Below are positions 1 to 5,531 of a DNA stretch of 5,618 bases, piece after piece. The notes beneath the pieces are model-generated. The model searched no databases and had not been told where the DNA came from. It saw only the letters and a list, made by a program, of their open reading frames with translations. The stretch covers positions 674 to 6,291 of the forward strand of contig KL571408.1 in NCBI GenBank assembly GCA_000715855.1. The letters run 5' to 3'. Each line of letters starts with the position of its first letter. The first letter of the stretch is position 1. Origin of the DNA: Actinoplanes liguriensis (GTDB taxonomy: Bacteria; Actinomycetota; Actinomycetes; Mycobacteriales; Micromonosporaceae). Both the position numbers and the translations under genes were made by a program.

Positions 1-526
1 TGGCCACGGCCTCCGCGTACCGGCCGAGCCGCACGAGCGCCCGGCCGTACCGGGCGAAGAGGTCGAGACGCTCGCGAGCCAGGACGTCGCGGACGCCCGC
101 CGCCCAGCCACCGGGGACGCCGGCGAGCGCCTCCGGGGCCCAGTCGCGCAGGACCGCTCGCAGGATCTCCACGCGTTCGCCGTCGCCTGCCCGGGAAGCC
201 CGCTCGACCTCCCGGCGCGCATGTGTCACGTCGACGGTGGCCGGGTCACAGTCGAGCCGGTAGCCGTCGCCGCCGCGCCGCAGCACACCGGCACCGTGCA
301 CCTGGCCCAGGACGCGGCGCAGCCGGGCGGCGTACGGTGCGAGCGCCTGCGCCGACCGCGGCGGCGAGCCCTCCCAGACACGGTTCGTCAGGGTTGCTCT
401 CGACACGGGCCGACCGGCCGAGAGCAGCAGCGACGCGAGCACGCAGGCCTGCTTGCCCGGACCCGGGTCGATCTCCTCCGATTCGGTCAGCAGCCGCACG
501 GTGCCCAGCAGCCGCCAAACCAGCAT
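1..526 (-). CDS. SARP/AfsR-type transcriptional activator, N-terminal part (runs off left edge)
   Basis: This is the first 175 codons of a DNA-binding activator of the SARP (BTAD) family, whose members usually switch on secondary-metabolite or nearby gene clusters in actinomycetes. Residues 1-95 form an OmpR-like winged helix: a start-proximal strand (WRLLGTVRLL), then GPGKQACVLASLLLSAGRPVS, VWEGSPP, the recognition-helix region YAARLRRVL, and a wing ending GGDGYRLD. From about residue 98 the bacterial transcriptional activation domain begins, with helical repeats and the usual GVPGGWAAGVRD and LRLGRYAEAVA-like segments. The rest of the protein lies outside the window, so it cannot be said whether it is a short SARP or a large AfsR-like protein with NTPase and TPR parts. 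The ATG at 526-524 is chosen because the family usually starts just before this first strand, and because a TANNNT hexamer lies six bases upstream. An in-frame GTG at 553-551 is an alternative. The ORF stays open to the window edge. Confidence 0.88.
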   Translation of the reverse strand, partial: MLVWRLLGTVRLLTESEEIDPGPGKQACVLASLLLSAGRPVSRATLTNRVWEGSPPRSAQALAPYAARLRRVLGQVHGAGVLRRGGDGYRLDCDPATVDVTHARREVERASRAGDGERVEILRAVLRDWAPEALAGVPGGWAAGVRDVLARERLDLFARYGRALVRLGRYAEAVA

Positions 527-851
527 GGTGCGACTGTAAAACCATGGACTCACGATCCGCCGCACCCGATTCGTGCCTTCGCGCGATTTGAGTGATCGTG
601 GCGCGGATGGCCGGTCCGGCGCCTTCGGCGGCGTGCCGAGCTCGGTCTGTTGTGGCCTGGACAGCGGTGCGGTCGGACGGTGGAACTGGGGGGAATCGCT
701 TACTCGGGGCAGAGGCGCTGTCCGGCCTGTCGTCGCCGTGTTCCGAGGCAGCAGGCATACCCGGCTCGACGCAGGACTGCCCGGCCAGATCCGGCTGGCC
801 GAGCAATCTTTGGCGCGGTGTGTGTCCGGGCGTTGCCCGGATGAGAGGCGG
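527..851. other. Gene-poor interval upstream of the SARP gene
   Basis: I see no convincing gene here. Open frames occur on both strands, but their translations are rich in Arg, Ala and Pro, match no family I recognise, and overlap each other, as expected of chance frames in GC-rich DNA. The part next to 533-538 probably carries the promoter of the SARP gene. No RNA gene, repeat array or clear terminator was seen. Confidence 0.5.
533..538 (-). promoter_or_regulatory. Candidate -10 element of the SARP gene (leaderless start)
   Basis: Read on the minus strand, TACAGT is followed by six bases and then the ATG. This fits a TANNNT -10 box placing the transcript start on the start codon. No Shine-Dalgarno sequence precedes the ATG, and no good -35 box is visible. 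Confidence 0.45.
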
Positions 852-1016
852 CTACCGGGCAGGTCCGTTCGCCGCGAGGTTCGTGGACCAGCGCTCTTCG
901 ACGCGGCCGATCTTCCAGATGGCGATCGCGACGATCCAGGCGGCGACGAACAGGCCGACGATGCCGTAGCCGGCGTAGTCGAGCGGGATCGCACCGATGG
1001 CGGCGAGCGGGCCGGT
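852..1016 (-). pseudogene. C-terminal remnant of a NiCoT (HoxN/NixA-type) nickel/cobalt transporter
   Basis: The minus-strand frame ending at the TAG at 854-852 encodes a short segment of about 54 residues that reads like the extreme C-terminus of a NiCoT permease. It has an extracytoplasmic stretch (GPLAAIGAIPLDYAGYG), one hydrophobic membrane helix (IVGLFVAAWIVAIAIW) and a basic/acidic tail (KIGRVEERW). In the intact family this follows seven earlier membrane segments in a protein of about 350 residues. Here the upstream frame turns into Arg/Gly/Pro-rich and then acidic sequence with no transmembrane character and none of the HX4DH signature of helix II, so the transporter part is missing. 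The likely reading is a decayed or truncated gene. A GTG at 1079-1077 would allow a 75-residue ORF, but nothing suggests it is a functional protein. The family call is by recognition of one helix and its flanks only. Confidence 0.5.
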
Positions 1017-1382
1017 GGGGGCGGGAACCGCGTTCCGCCTGCATCGCCCGGCGACGCCCCCGCAAGGCACGCCGGGCACCTCGCGAACCCCGGCGTCCCT
1101 GAGCCCGGCAGGCCCGCGTCCGGCCTCGTCGTCCTCGGGGCGATCATCCGGGTGTTCGCCATCCTCGGCCCGCGGGTCCTCCGGTTCGTCGGCGCGGCAG
1201 TCCTGCTCGCCGCACCAGGCTCTCGGCGTCCAGGTCGTGCGGGGCCGGCACGATGTTCGTGTGCGCTGCTGCCGGCCGCATTCTCAACCTGACCGACGCC
1301 GTCGCCGGGGTTGTCGCCGTCCGGCATTCCGGCGGGCCTGCGGTGACGCCGGCGCCCGAAGCCTCGATGCGTGGGCGTCACA
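1017..1382. other. Interval without a recognisable intact gene
   Basis: This stretch lies between the transporter remnant and the MarR gene. The forward strand at about 1118-1222 can be read as a hydrophobic stretch (GLVVLGAIIRVFAILG and following) with very high G/C at third positions. The opposite strand of the same bases reads as an acidic Glu/Asp/Pro-rich peptide. Neither has a credible start, flanking domain or family match, so no gene is called. It may be decayed coding DNA, which would fit the remnant beside it. No tRNA, terminator or repeat was seen. Confidence 0.45.
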
Positions 1383-1400
1383 TAGTTGGACGTCCTACTA
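1383..1400. promoter_or_regulatory. 18-bp near-palindrome, candidate MarR operator
   Basis: TAGTTGGACGTCCTACTA matches its own reverse complement at 16 of 18 positions around a GGACGTCC core. It lies 17 bp upstream of the candidate -10 box of the MarR-family gene, over the expected -35 position. MarR proteins commonly bind such 16-20 bp palindromes in their own promoters, so autoregulation is the simplest inference. Confidence 0.5.
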
Positions 1401-1417
1401 CCTGCATGTCCGTCCGT

Positions 1418-1423
1418 TAGGAT
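1418..1423 (+). promoter_or_regulatory. Candidate -10 element of the MarR gene (leaderless start)
   Basis: TAGGAT is followed by exactly six bases and then the GTG start codon, so transcription would begin at the start codon. The GGGG at 1425-1428 sits only one base from the GTG, too close for a normal ribosome binding site. Confidence 0.5.
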
Positions 1424-1429
1424 CGGGGC

Positions 1430-1936
1430 GTGTCCGCTCCTGATCGACTCAACCTGGACCCCATCGCCGAGGCTCGCCGGCGGTGGGCCGACCACGGATG
1501 GGAAGCCGCCGCGGACGGCATGGCGGCCGTGACCTCGCTGATGCGGGCACAGCAGATCGCGCTCAGCCGCGTCGAGTCCGTGCTGCGCCGCCACGGGGTG
1601 ACCTTCGCCCGCTACGAGGTGCTGATGCTGCTCTACTTCAGCCGCGCCGGATCGTTGCCGATGGTGAAGATCGGCGAGCGCCTCCAGGTCCACCCGACGA
1701 GCGTCACCAACGCCGTCGACCGGCTGGAGCGGGCCGGGCTGGTGAAGCGGTCCGCACACCCCACCGACCGGCGTGCCACGCTTGTCGAGCTGCTCGAACC
1801 GGGCCGTGAGCTGGCCCTGGCCGCGACCGGGGACCTCAACGCCGAGGTGTTCACCGATCCCGGCGTCTCGCCGGCGGGCGTGACGGCGCTGGTCGACGTG
1901 CTCACCGAGATGCGCCGCGGCGCCGGCGACTTCTGA
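1430..1936 (+). CDS. MarR-family winged-helix transcriptional regulator
   Basis: This 168-residue protein has the size and layout of a MarR-family dimeric regulator, which usually represses its target promoters and releases DNA on binding a small aromatic or acyl ligand. Residues 25-57 give the first dimer helix and approach to the DNA-binding domain. Residues 58-70 (FARYEVLMLLYFS) are the family's helix 2. Residues 77-102 form the helix-turn-helix, with recognition helix HPTSVTNAVDRLERAGLV. Residues 105-120 are the wing, with the usual DRR at 113-115 (HPTDRRATLVEL). The C-terminal helices (147-163) complete the dimer interface. Start: GTG at 1430, chosen because it begins the first extended segment typical of this subfamily and sits six bases after TAGGAT. 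The next gene begins 131 bp downstream on the same strand and appears to have its own promoter, so the two probably form separate units. The ligand and targets are not evident. Confidence 0.92.
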   Translation: MSAPDRLNLDPIAEARRRWADHGWEAAADGMAAVTSLMRAQQIALSRVESVLRRHGVTFARYEVLMLLYFSRAGSLPMVKIGERLQVHPTSVTNAVDRLERAGLVKRSAHPTDRRATLVELLEPGRELALAATGDLNAEVFTDPGVSPAGVTALVDVLTEMRRGAGDF

Positions 1937-2055
1937 GCCGCCCGCCCTGGTCGAGCCGGGGGGAGACGCCGACCGGTGGCCGGGCCCGGTGCGGACGGGC
2001 CGGACGGGGGAATCACGCGGACCGTTGTGACGATCTGTCGGTGGTCGCGTGACCG

Positions 2056-2061
2056 TAAGGT
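2056..2061 (+). promoter_or_regulatory. Candidate -10 element or Shine-Dalgarno of the EACC1/caspase unit
   Basis: TAAGGT stands exactly six bases before the ATG at 2068, the spacing of a leaderless -10 box. The same bases include AAGG, seven bases from the ATG, which could instead act as a ribosome binding site. The sequence alone does not decide between them, and no clear -35 box is visible. Confidence 0.4.
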
Positions 2062-2067
2062 GCTCGC

Positions 2068-2415
2068 ATGGCGCTTTCTGTCGCAATTTCCGGTGATCAC
2101 GAGTCCCTGCTCGGCCTGGAGCGCCGGATCCGTGAGGACCCGAACCTCCGGGGGAGCCGTCTGAGGAGGGTGGAGGCGCCGCCCGCGACGGGCGAGATGG
2201 GGTTCGTGGCCGAGGCTCTTCAGTGGACTACCGACAACAACGAGCTGCTGGCCGGGCTGGCCGGGGTGGTTGCCGGGTGGCTGGCGCGTCCGCAGAACCG
2301 CAGCCGGATCACGGTGCAGGTGGGTGACCAGAAGATCGAGGTGGAGTCGGACAAGGTCACGGATCCGGAGGCCGCGGCCCGCGAACTGCTGAACCGCCTG
2401 CAAGAGAGCAGGTAA
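2068..2415 (+). CDS. EACC1-type small protein (effector-associated constant component 1)
   Basis: This 115-residue protein matches the layout I know for EACC1, a small alpha/beta component repeatedly encoded just upstream of caspase-like or other effectors in actinobacterial conflict systems. Visible parts: an N-terminal strand (ALSVAISG), a helix and the LRG motif (EDPNLRGSRLRRVEAPP), the conserved G-E-M-G (residues 42-45), a hydrophobic helix at about 60-75 (LLAGLAGVVAGWLA), two strands (RITVQVGDQKIEVES) and a C-terminal helix (DPEAAARELLNRL). No catalytic residues or clear signal peptide are seen. The hydrophobic helix is short and may be packed rather than membrane-spanning. The stop codon lies 6 bp before the next ATG, so the two are very likely cotranscribed and translationally coupled. 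Its molecular role is not known to me; the association suggests it regulates or couples to the caspase. The family call rests on pattern recognition plus gene order. Confidence 0.8.
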   Translation: MALSVAISGDHESLLGLERRIREDPNLRGSRLRRVEAPPATGEMGFVAEALQWTTDNNELLAGLAGVVAGWLARPQNRSRITVQVGDQKIEVESDKVTDPEAAARELLNRLQESR

Positions 2416-2421
2416 GCGGGA

Positions 2422-4659
2422 ATGTTCGAGCGGTTCAATGTGCCTGCGCGGCAGGTTGTCCTCCTGGCCCAGGAAGAAGCTCGGATGCTTAACCACGGCT
2501 ACCTCGGATCCGAGCATTTCCTGCTCGGCCTGATACGCGAGGGCGACGGCATCGGCGGGAAGGTACTGCAGAGCTTCGGTGTCTCCTCTGAGCGCGCTCG
2601 AGAGCAGGTCGAAGAGGTCGTCGGCCGAGGCCTTGAGGCGCCGACCGGGCACATCCCGTTTACCCCGAACGCCAAGAAGGCCCTTCACTTCTCGCTACGT
2701 GAGGCGCTACAACTAGGCCATGGCCACATCGGCACGGAGCACATACTGCTCGGACTTTTCTGCGTTGAAAAGGCGCTCAGCAATCAGATTCTGACAACCC
2801 TGGGAGTGCAACCCGCCGAGATTCGGCATCGGACCGTCTGTTCGCTGCAGGGCATGACCTTCGACGGCGGCGGCCTGCCGATGAAAACGATCATTGGTCT
2901 GTCCGCCAATCGTTCAAGGGCGTTTGCGGAACCTGCGGTGGTGGTCGATCTGCGACAGGAGGCCCGAGGGGCTCCTGCAACGATCGTGGGCCGTGATCAG
3001 GAGATAATTCGGCTCGCTCAGATCTTGCTGCGGCGCGGTCGGCGCAGCGTGCTGTTGGTCGGACCGTCCGGCGTGGGAAAGACTGCTTTGATGAATGGAT
3101 TTGCCGCAAGGGTTGAGGATGGCTGTGTCCCCGAGTCGCTTCGAGACCTTCGAATCGTTGCGGTGGACCTTGCCGGTCCGGGCGGGGAGTTGACGAGTGA
3201 TGGCCGGGCTGCATTCCTCAGAGCAGTTTGGCATTGCGTCAACCGCGACATGCTATTGTCCATCGAAAACGCACATTTACTCTTGTCTCAATCGACAGGA
3301 TCAATTGCTTTCGAATTCGAGGCAGTGGAGTCCCACATTGCGAACGGGAGACTGCAGGCGGTTCTGTCCGTTGAGGATCCTGCTGCCCAGGAGGCCTTGA
3401 CCCGGGTGCCAGCGCTCAGCGACAGGCTGGTGGTACTGCCGTTAGAGGAGCCGGATCTGGCCCGAGGCGTCTCCATGCTCCGCCAGGCTACCCACGATCT
3501 CGTGGCTCACTACCGGGTCTCCTTCACCGACTTGGCGTTGGCGGTGGCGTTTGCCTACGCCCACCGTTACCCCTCGACGAAGGCAGCACCTGGGCGCATC
3601 CTGGAACTGCTTGAGGAGGCTGCCGCGCTGGCCAGGGTTCAAGTCGAAGGCTCGACCGACTCTGGCAGCGTTCAAGCCCTGACCAGAAAAATCGCCGATG
3701 TGACGCGGCGCATGGAATCCGCACTCGATGCTGGGGCGATCGAGTCGGCGGGGCGGTTGGTGACTGAGCAGCGACAACTCCTGCAGCTGCGCGCAGCTGA
3801 GGGCCTGCTCACTGCCGAGGTAACCGGGGAAACGGTCAGATCTGTTCTTGAGCTGGTCGGCAGTTCGGTGCCGGCCGTCGAGGCTGTGGGCAATCCAGCC
3901 GATGGCACCGTCAAACTGGTGAGCCGGCTGTTGCCAGCGCGGGAGACCTCGACCGCGATTCTGATCGGTGCGGCCACCTACACCGATGGAACGATTCCGG
4001 ATCTGCCGTCGGTCGCCTCCAACCTAACTGATCTGAGGGCGGCGCTTACGGACCCGGAGCATGGCGCATTTGCCTCGGACCGGGTGCATATTTTTGCGGA
4101 CTGGGGCTGGAAAGACGTACCGCGAATGGCGTCTCTTGCCGCTGAATCCGGTGACACTCTGCTCGTCTATTACGCCGGGCACGGTTTCTCCGAGGACGAC
4201 GGCCTCTATCTGGGACTGTCGGAGACCGACCACGAGCATGTGGGGCTTTCCGCTTTCCCGTACGCCCATCTCCGCAAGCTCGTGATCGGCGGTATGAGTC
4301 GTCGCTGCGTCGTCATCCTGGACTGCTGCTATTCCGGCGCCGCGATCGGCCTGATGTCGGCCGCCGACGCCCCGAACGGTGAGCTGGACATCAGGGGCGC
4401 CTACGTGCTCACCGCCACGGCGAACAGCGACAAGGCGCACGCGCCGGAGGGCGCCCGGAACTCGGCCTTCACCGGTGCTCTGCTGCGGGTGCTCACCGAG
4501 GGCATTCCCGGCGGCAGCGAGGTCATCCGGATCGAGGAGCTGCACCCGGCGCTGACCGGGCATCTGCGCGCCGAGAACCGTCCGTTGCCCCGTCAGCGTG
4601 CCTCGGACACGATCGGCGAGCCGGCCATCGGCCGCAATCCCTGCTGGCGGTCCTCGTGA
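2422..4659 (+). CDS. ClpC N-domain / degenerate AAA+ D1 / UVR / caspase-like (C14) fusion protein
   Basis: This 745-residue chimera is an EACC1-associated caspase. Residues 1-143 hold two Clp N repeats very like mycobacterial ClpC1 (MFERF start, EEARMLNH, GSEHFLLGL, HIPFTP, LREALQLGH, GTEHILLGL). Residues 187-406 resemble the ClpC D1 ATPase, with Walker A GPSGVGKT (214-221), the Walker B position LLSIENAH (278-285), and a later ALSDR, HYRVSFTD and lid LEEAAALARV. Residues 418-456 look like a UVR motif (MESALDAGAIESAGRLVTEQ). Residues 510-720 are a caspase-like domain: AILIGAATY, catalytic His587 in YYAGHG, catalytic Cys636 in ILDCCYSG, and ATANSDKAH. No signal peptide or membrane helix is present. 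The ClpC D2 ring, with its ClpP-docking loop, is replaced by the protease. Start: ATG 2422, matching the ClpC MFERF start, with AGG at 2410-2412 as a possible ribosome site. Likely a cytoplasmic conflict or regulated-proteolysis effector; the trigger and substrate are unknown. Confidence 0.9.
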   Translation: MFERFNVPARQVVLLAQEEARMLNHGYLGSEHFLLGLIREGDGIGGKVLQSFGVSSERAREQVEEVVGRGLEAPTGHIPFTPNAKKALHFSLREALQLGHGHIGTEHILLGLFCVEKALSNQILTTLGVQPAEIRHRTVCSLQGMTFDGGGLPMKTIIGLSANRSRAFAEPAVVVDLRQEARGAPATIVGRDQEIIRLAQILLRRGRRSVLLVGPSGVGKTALMNGFAARVEDGCVPESLRDLRIVAVDLAGPGGELTSDGRAAFLRAVWHCVNRDMLLSIENAHLLLSQSTGSIAFEFEAVESHIANGRLQAVLSVEDPAAQEALTRVPALSDRLVVLPLEEPDLARGVSMLRQATHDLVAHYRVSFTDLALAVAFAYAHRYPSTKAAPGRILELLEEAAALARVQVEGSTDSGSVQALTRKIADVTRRMESALDAGAIESAGRLVTEQRQLLQLRAAEGLLTAEVTGETVRSVLELVGSSVPAVEAVGNPADGTVKLVSRLLPARETSTAILIGAATYTDGTIPDLPSVASNLTDLRAALTDPEHGAFASDRVHIFADWGWKDVPRMASLAAESGDTLLVYYAGHGFSEDDGLYLGLSETDHEHVGLSAFPYAHLRKLVIGGMSRRCVVILDCCYSGAAIGLMSAADAPNGELDIRGAYVLTATANSDKAHAPEGARNSAFTGALLRVLTEGIPGGSEVIRIEELHPALTGHLRAENRPLPRQRASDTIGEPAIGRNPCWRSS

Positions 4660-5415
4660 TCAGTACCTGGTGTACTTGGCCCAGTCGTAACTGGCGGTGA
4701 GCCGGCCCGGGTAGGTGAACGGCTGCAGCCAGCTGTCGACGCCGATGCCCGGCCACAGGTTCATCATGATCCGCTGCGGGTGGGTGGGTAGTGGACCGCG
4801 CGAGCCGTTCTCCTGGTGGACGAGCGCCCCGTCGACGAACCAGTTGATGGTGCCGCCGTTCCACCATTCGAAGGCGTAGTTGTGGTAGCCGGCCGAGGCG
4901 TCGAAGCCCAGGTTGATGACGGTCTCGTGGCCGCCGGCGCCGTTGGTGAAGTAGTTGAGCTGCACCTGCCTGGTGTTCTTGCCGAGGATCTCGACGTCGA
5001 TCTCGTCCCAGGGCTGGCCGTCGCTGGGCCCGGTGTAGGTGAAGAACGACGTCACGGTGCCGGGGTTCTTGACCGCTTTCAGGCGTGCCTCGAAACGGCC
5101 GTACGAGTACAGGTCGGTGGTGCGGTACTCGCCGGAGGCGTACGGCTTGCCGGAGCAGCCGCCAGGGCACGGCTGGTTGTCCAGGTTGATGGTCATGGCG
5201 CCGCCGACGGCAACGTGGTCGGCGCGCCAGCCGGCGTTGAACATGCTGCCGTTGCTGTAGCCGTCGGCCTTGTACCAGCGGCCGGTGTCGAAGCCGTCGA
5301 AGTTGTCGGTGAAGCTGGGGCCGATGGCGGCCCGGGCGGGCACGGCGCCGGGGAACGTGAGGGCGACGGCGATGCCGAGGACGAGGCCGGCGGCGCGCGA
5401 TCGAGCGTTGAGCAT
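4660..5415 (-). CDS. Secreted GH16 beta-1,3-1,4-glucanase (licheninase type)
   Basis: This 251-residue enzyme belongs to glycoside hydrolase family 16 and most resembles Bacillus-type lichenases, which cut beta-1,4 bonds next to beta-1,3 bonds in mixed-linkage glucans. Residues 1-29 are a Sec signal peptide: basic start (NARSR), hydrophobic core (LVLGIAVALTF) and an ARA cleavage motif at 27-29. The mature part, about 222 residues, is one beta-jellyroll domain close to the usual lichenase length, with no carbohydrate-binding module. The active-site strand is WDEIDVEILGK (136-146): Glu138 is the expected nucleophile, Asp140 the helper and Glu142 the acid/base. NYFTNG (154-159), EWW and the WFVDG strand are also typical. 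Cys83 and Cys87 may pair. Start: ATG at 5415-5413, with GGAG six bases upstream and AAGGAG further back. The gene is divergent from a second exported-protein gene and both carry the same operator, suggesting a joint polysaccharide-use unit. Cellulose or laminarin cannot be excluded as substrates. Confidence 0.92.
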   Translation of the reverse strand: MLNARSRAAGLVLGIAVALTFPGAVPARAAIGPSFTDNFDGFDTGRWYKADGYSNGSMFNAGWRADHVAVGGAMTINLDNQPCPGGCSGKPYASGEYRTTDLYSYGRFEARLKAVKNPGTVTSFFTYTGPSDGQPWDEIDVEILGKNTRQVQLNYFTNGAGGHETVINLGFDASAGYHNYAFEWWNGGTINWFVDGALVHQENGSRGPLPTHPQRIMMNLWPGIGVDSWLQPFTYPGRLTASYDWAKYTRY

Positions 5416-5431
5416 GGGGGTCTCCGCTCCT

Positions 5432-5445
5432 TGGAAGCGCTTCCA
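5432..5445. promoter_or_regulatory. LacI-type operator, glucanase side
   Basis: TGGAAGCGCTTCCA is a perfect 14-bp palindrome with a central CG, the form bound by LacI/GalR-family sugar repressors. It resembles, but is not identical to, the TGGGAGCGCTCCCA operator of the cellobiose regulator CebR in Streptomyces. It lies between the predicted transcript start and the ribosome binding site of the glucanase gene, where a repressor would block initiation or elongation. Confidence 0.8.
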
Positions 5446-5464
5446 GTTGAAACAATCGATGCGA

Positions 5465-5494
5465 AGTCTGTAACCGCGCGGTAATGCTTGTCAA
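5465..5494 (-). promoter_or_regulatory. Candidate promoter of the GH16 glucanase gene
   Basis: On the minus strand a perfect TTGACA -35 box (5494-5489) is followed, after 18 bases, by CAGACT (5470-5465) or, after 16 bases, by TACAGA (5472-5467) as the -10 element. Transcription would then start near 5458-5460, with the operator at about +14 to +27. The -35 box is strong, the -10 choice is uncertain. Confidence 0.55.
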
Positions 5495-5497
5495 CGC

Positions 5498-5526
5498 TTT
5501 ACATAGATGAATGTCAGTCGTACCTT
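5498..5526 (+). promoter_or_regulatory. Candidate promoter of the right-edge exported-protein gene
   Basis: TTTACA (5498-5503) and TACCTT (5521-5526) are separated by 17 bases, a normal -35/-10 arrangement. The predicted start near 5533 coincides with the second operator. Confidence 0.5.
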
Positions 5527-5531
5527 GTCAC

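Noticed and set aside
573..1292. A 239-codon plus-strand open frame with a hydrophobic stretch near its C-terminus
   Set aside because: Most of it is low-complexity Arg/Gly/Asp sequence, it crosses the transporter remnant on the other strand, and only about 35 residues look membrane-like. A TerC-like segment was considered but the resemblance is too weak to name.
1971..1990. A GC-rich dyad after the MarR gene as a terminator
   Set aside because: Only a 5-bp stem (ACCGG/CCGGT) with no T-run is visible, which is expected by chance at this base composition.
1633..2688. A 351-codon open frame on the minus strand
   Set aside because: It runs antisense across the MarR gene, the EACC1 gene and the ClpC-like N-domain, all of which have clear family matches. 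Its translation is Arg/Pro/Ser-rich with no domain.
2891..3263. Several minus-strand frames within the ATPase region as a nested antisense gene
   Set aside because: They are short, overlap one another in different frames and have no ribosome site or family signature. They are explained by the lower GC of this stretch.
4816..5484. A 222-codon plus-strand open frame rich in Val, Ala, Gly and Glu
   Set aside because: It is the antisense of the GH16 gene, with the typical Val/Ala/Gly bias of the complementary frame in GC-rich DNA, and it covers the operator and promoter region.
4523..5494. A 323-codon minus-strand open frame overlapping the glucanase gene
   Set aside because: It is a shifted frame of the GH16 gene with an Arg/His/Pro-rich translation. 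The GH16 frame carries the signal peptide and active site.
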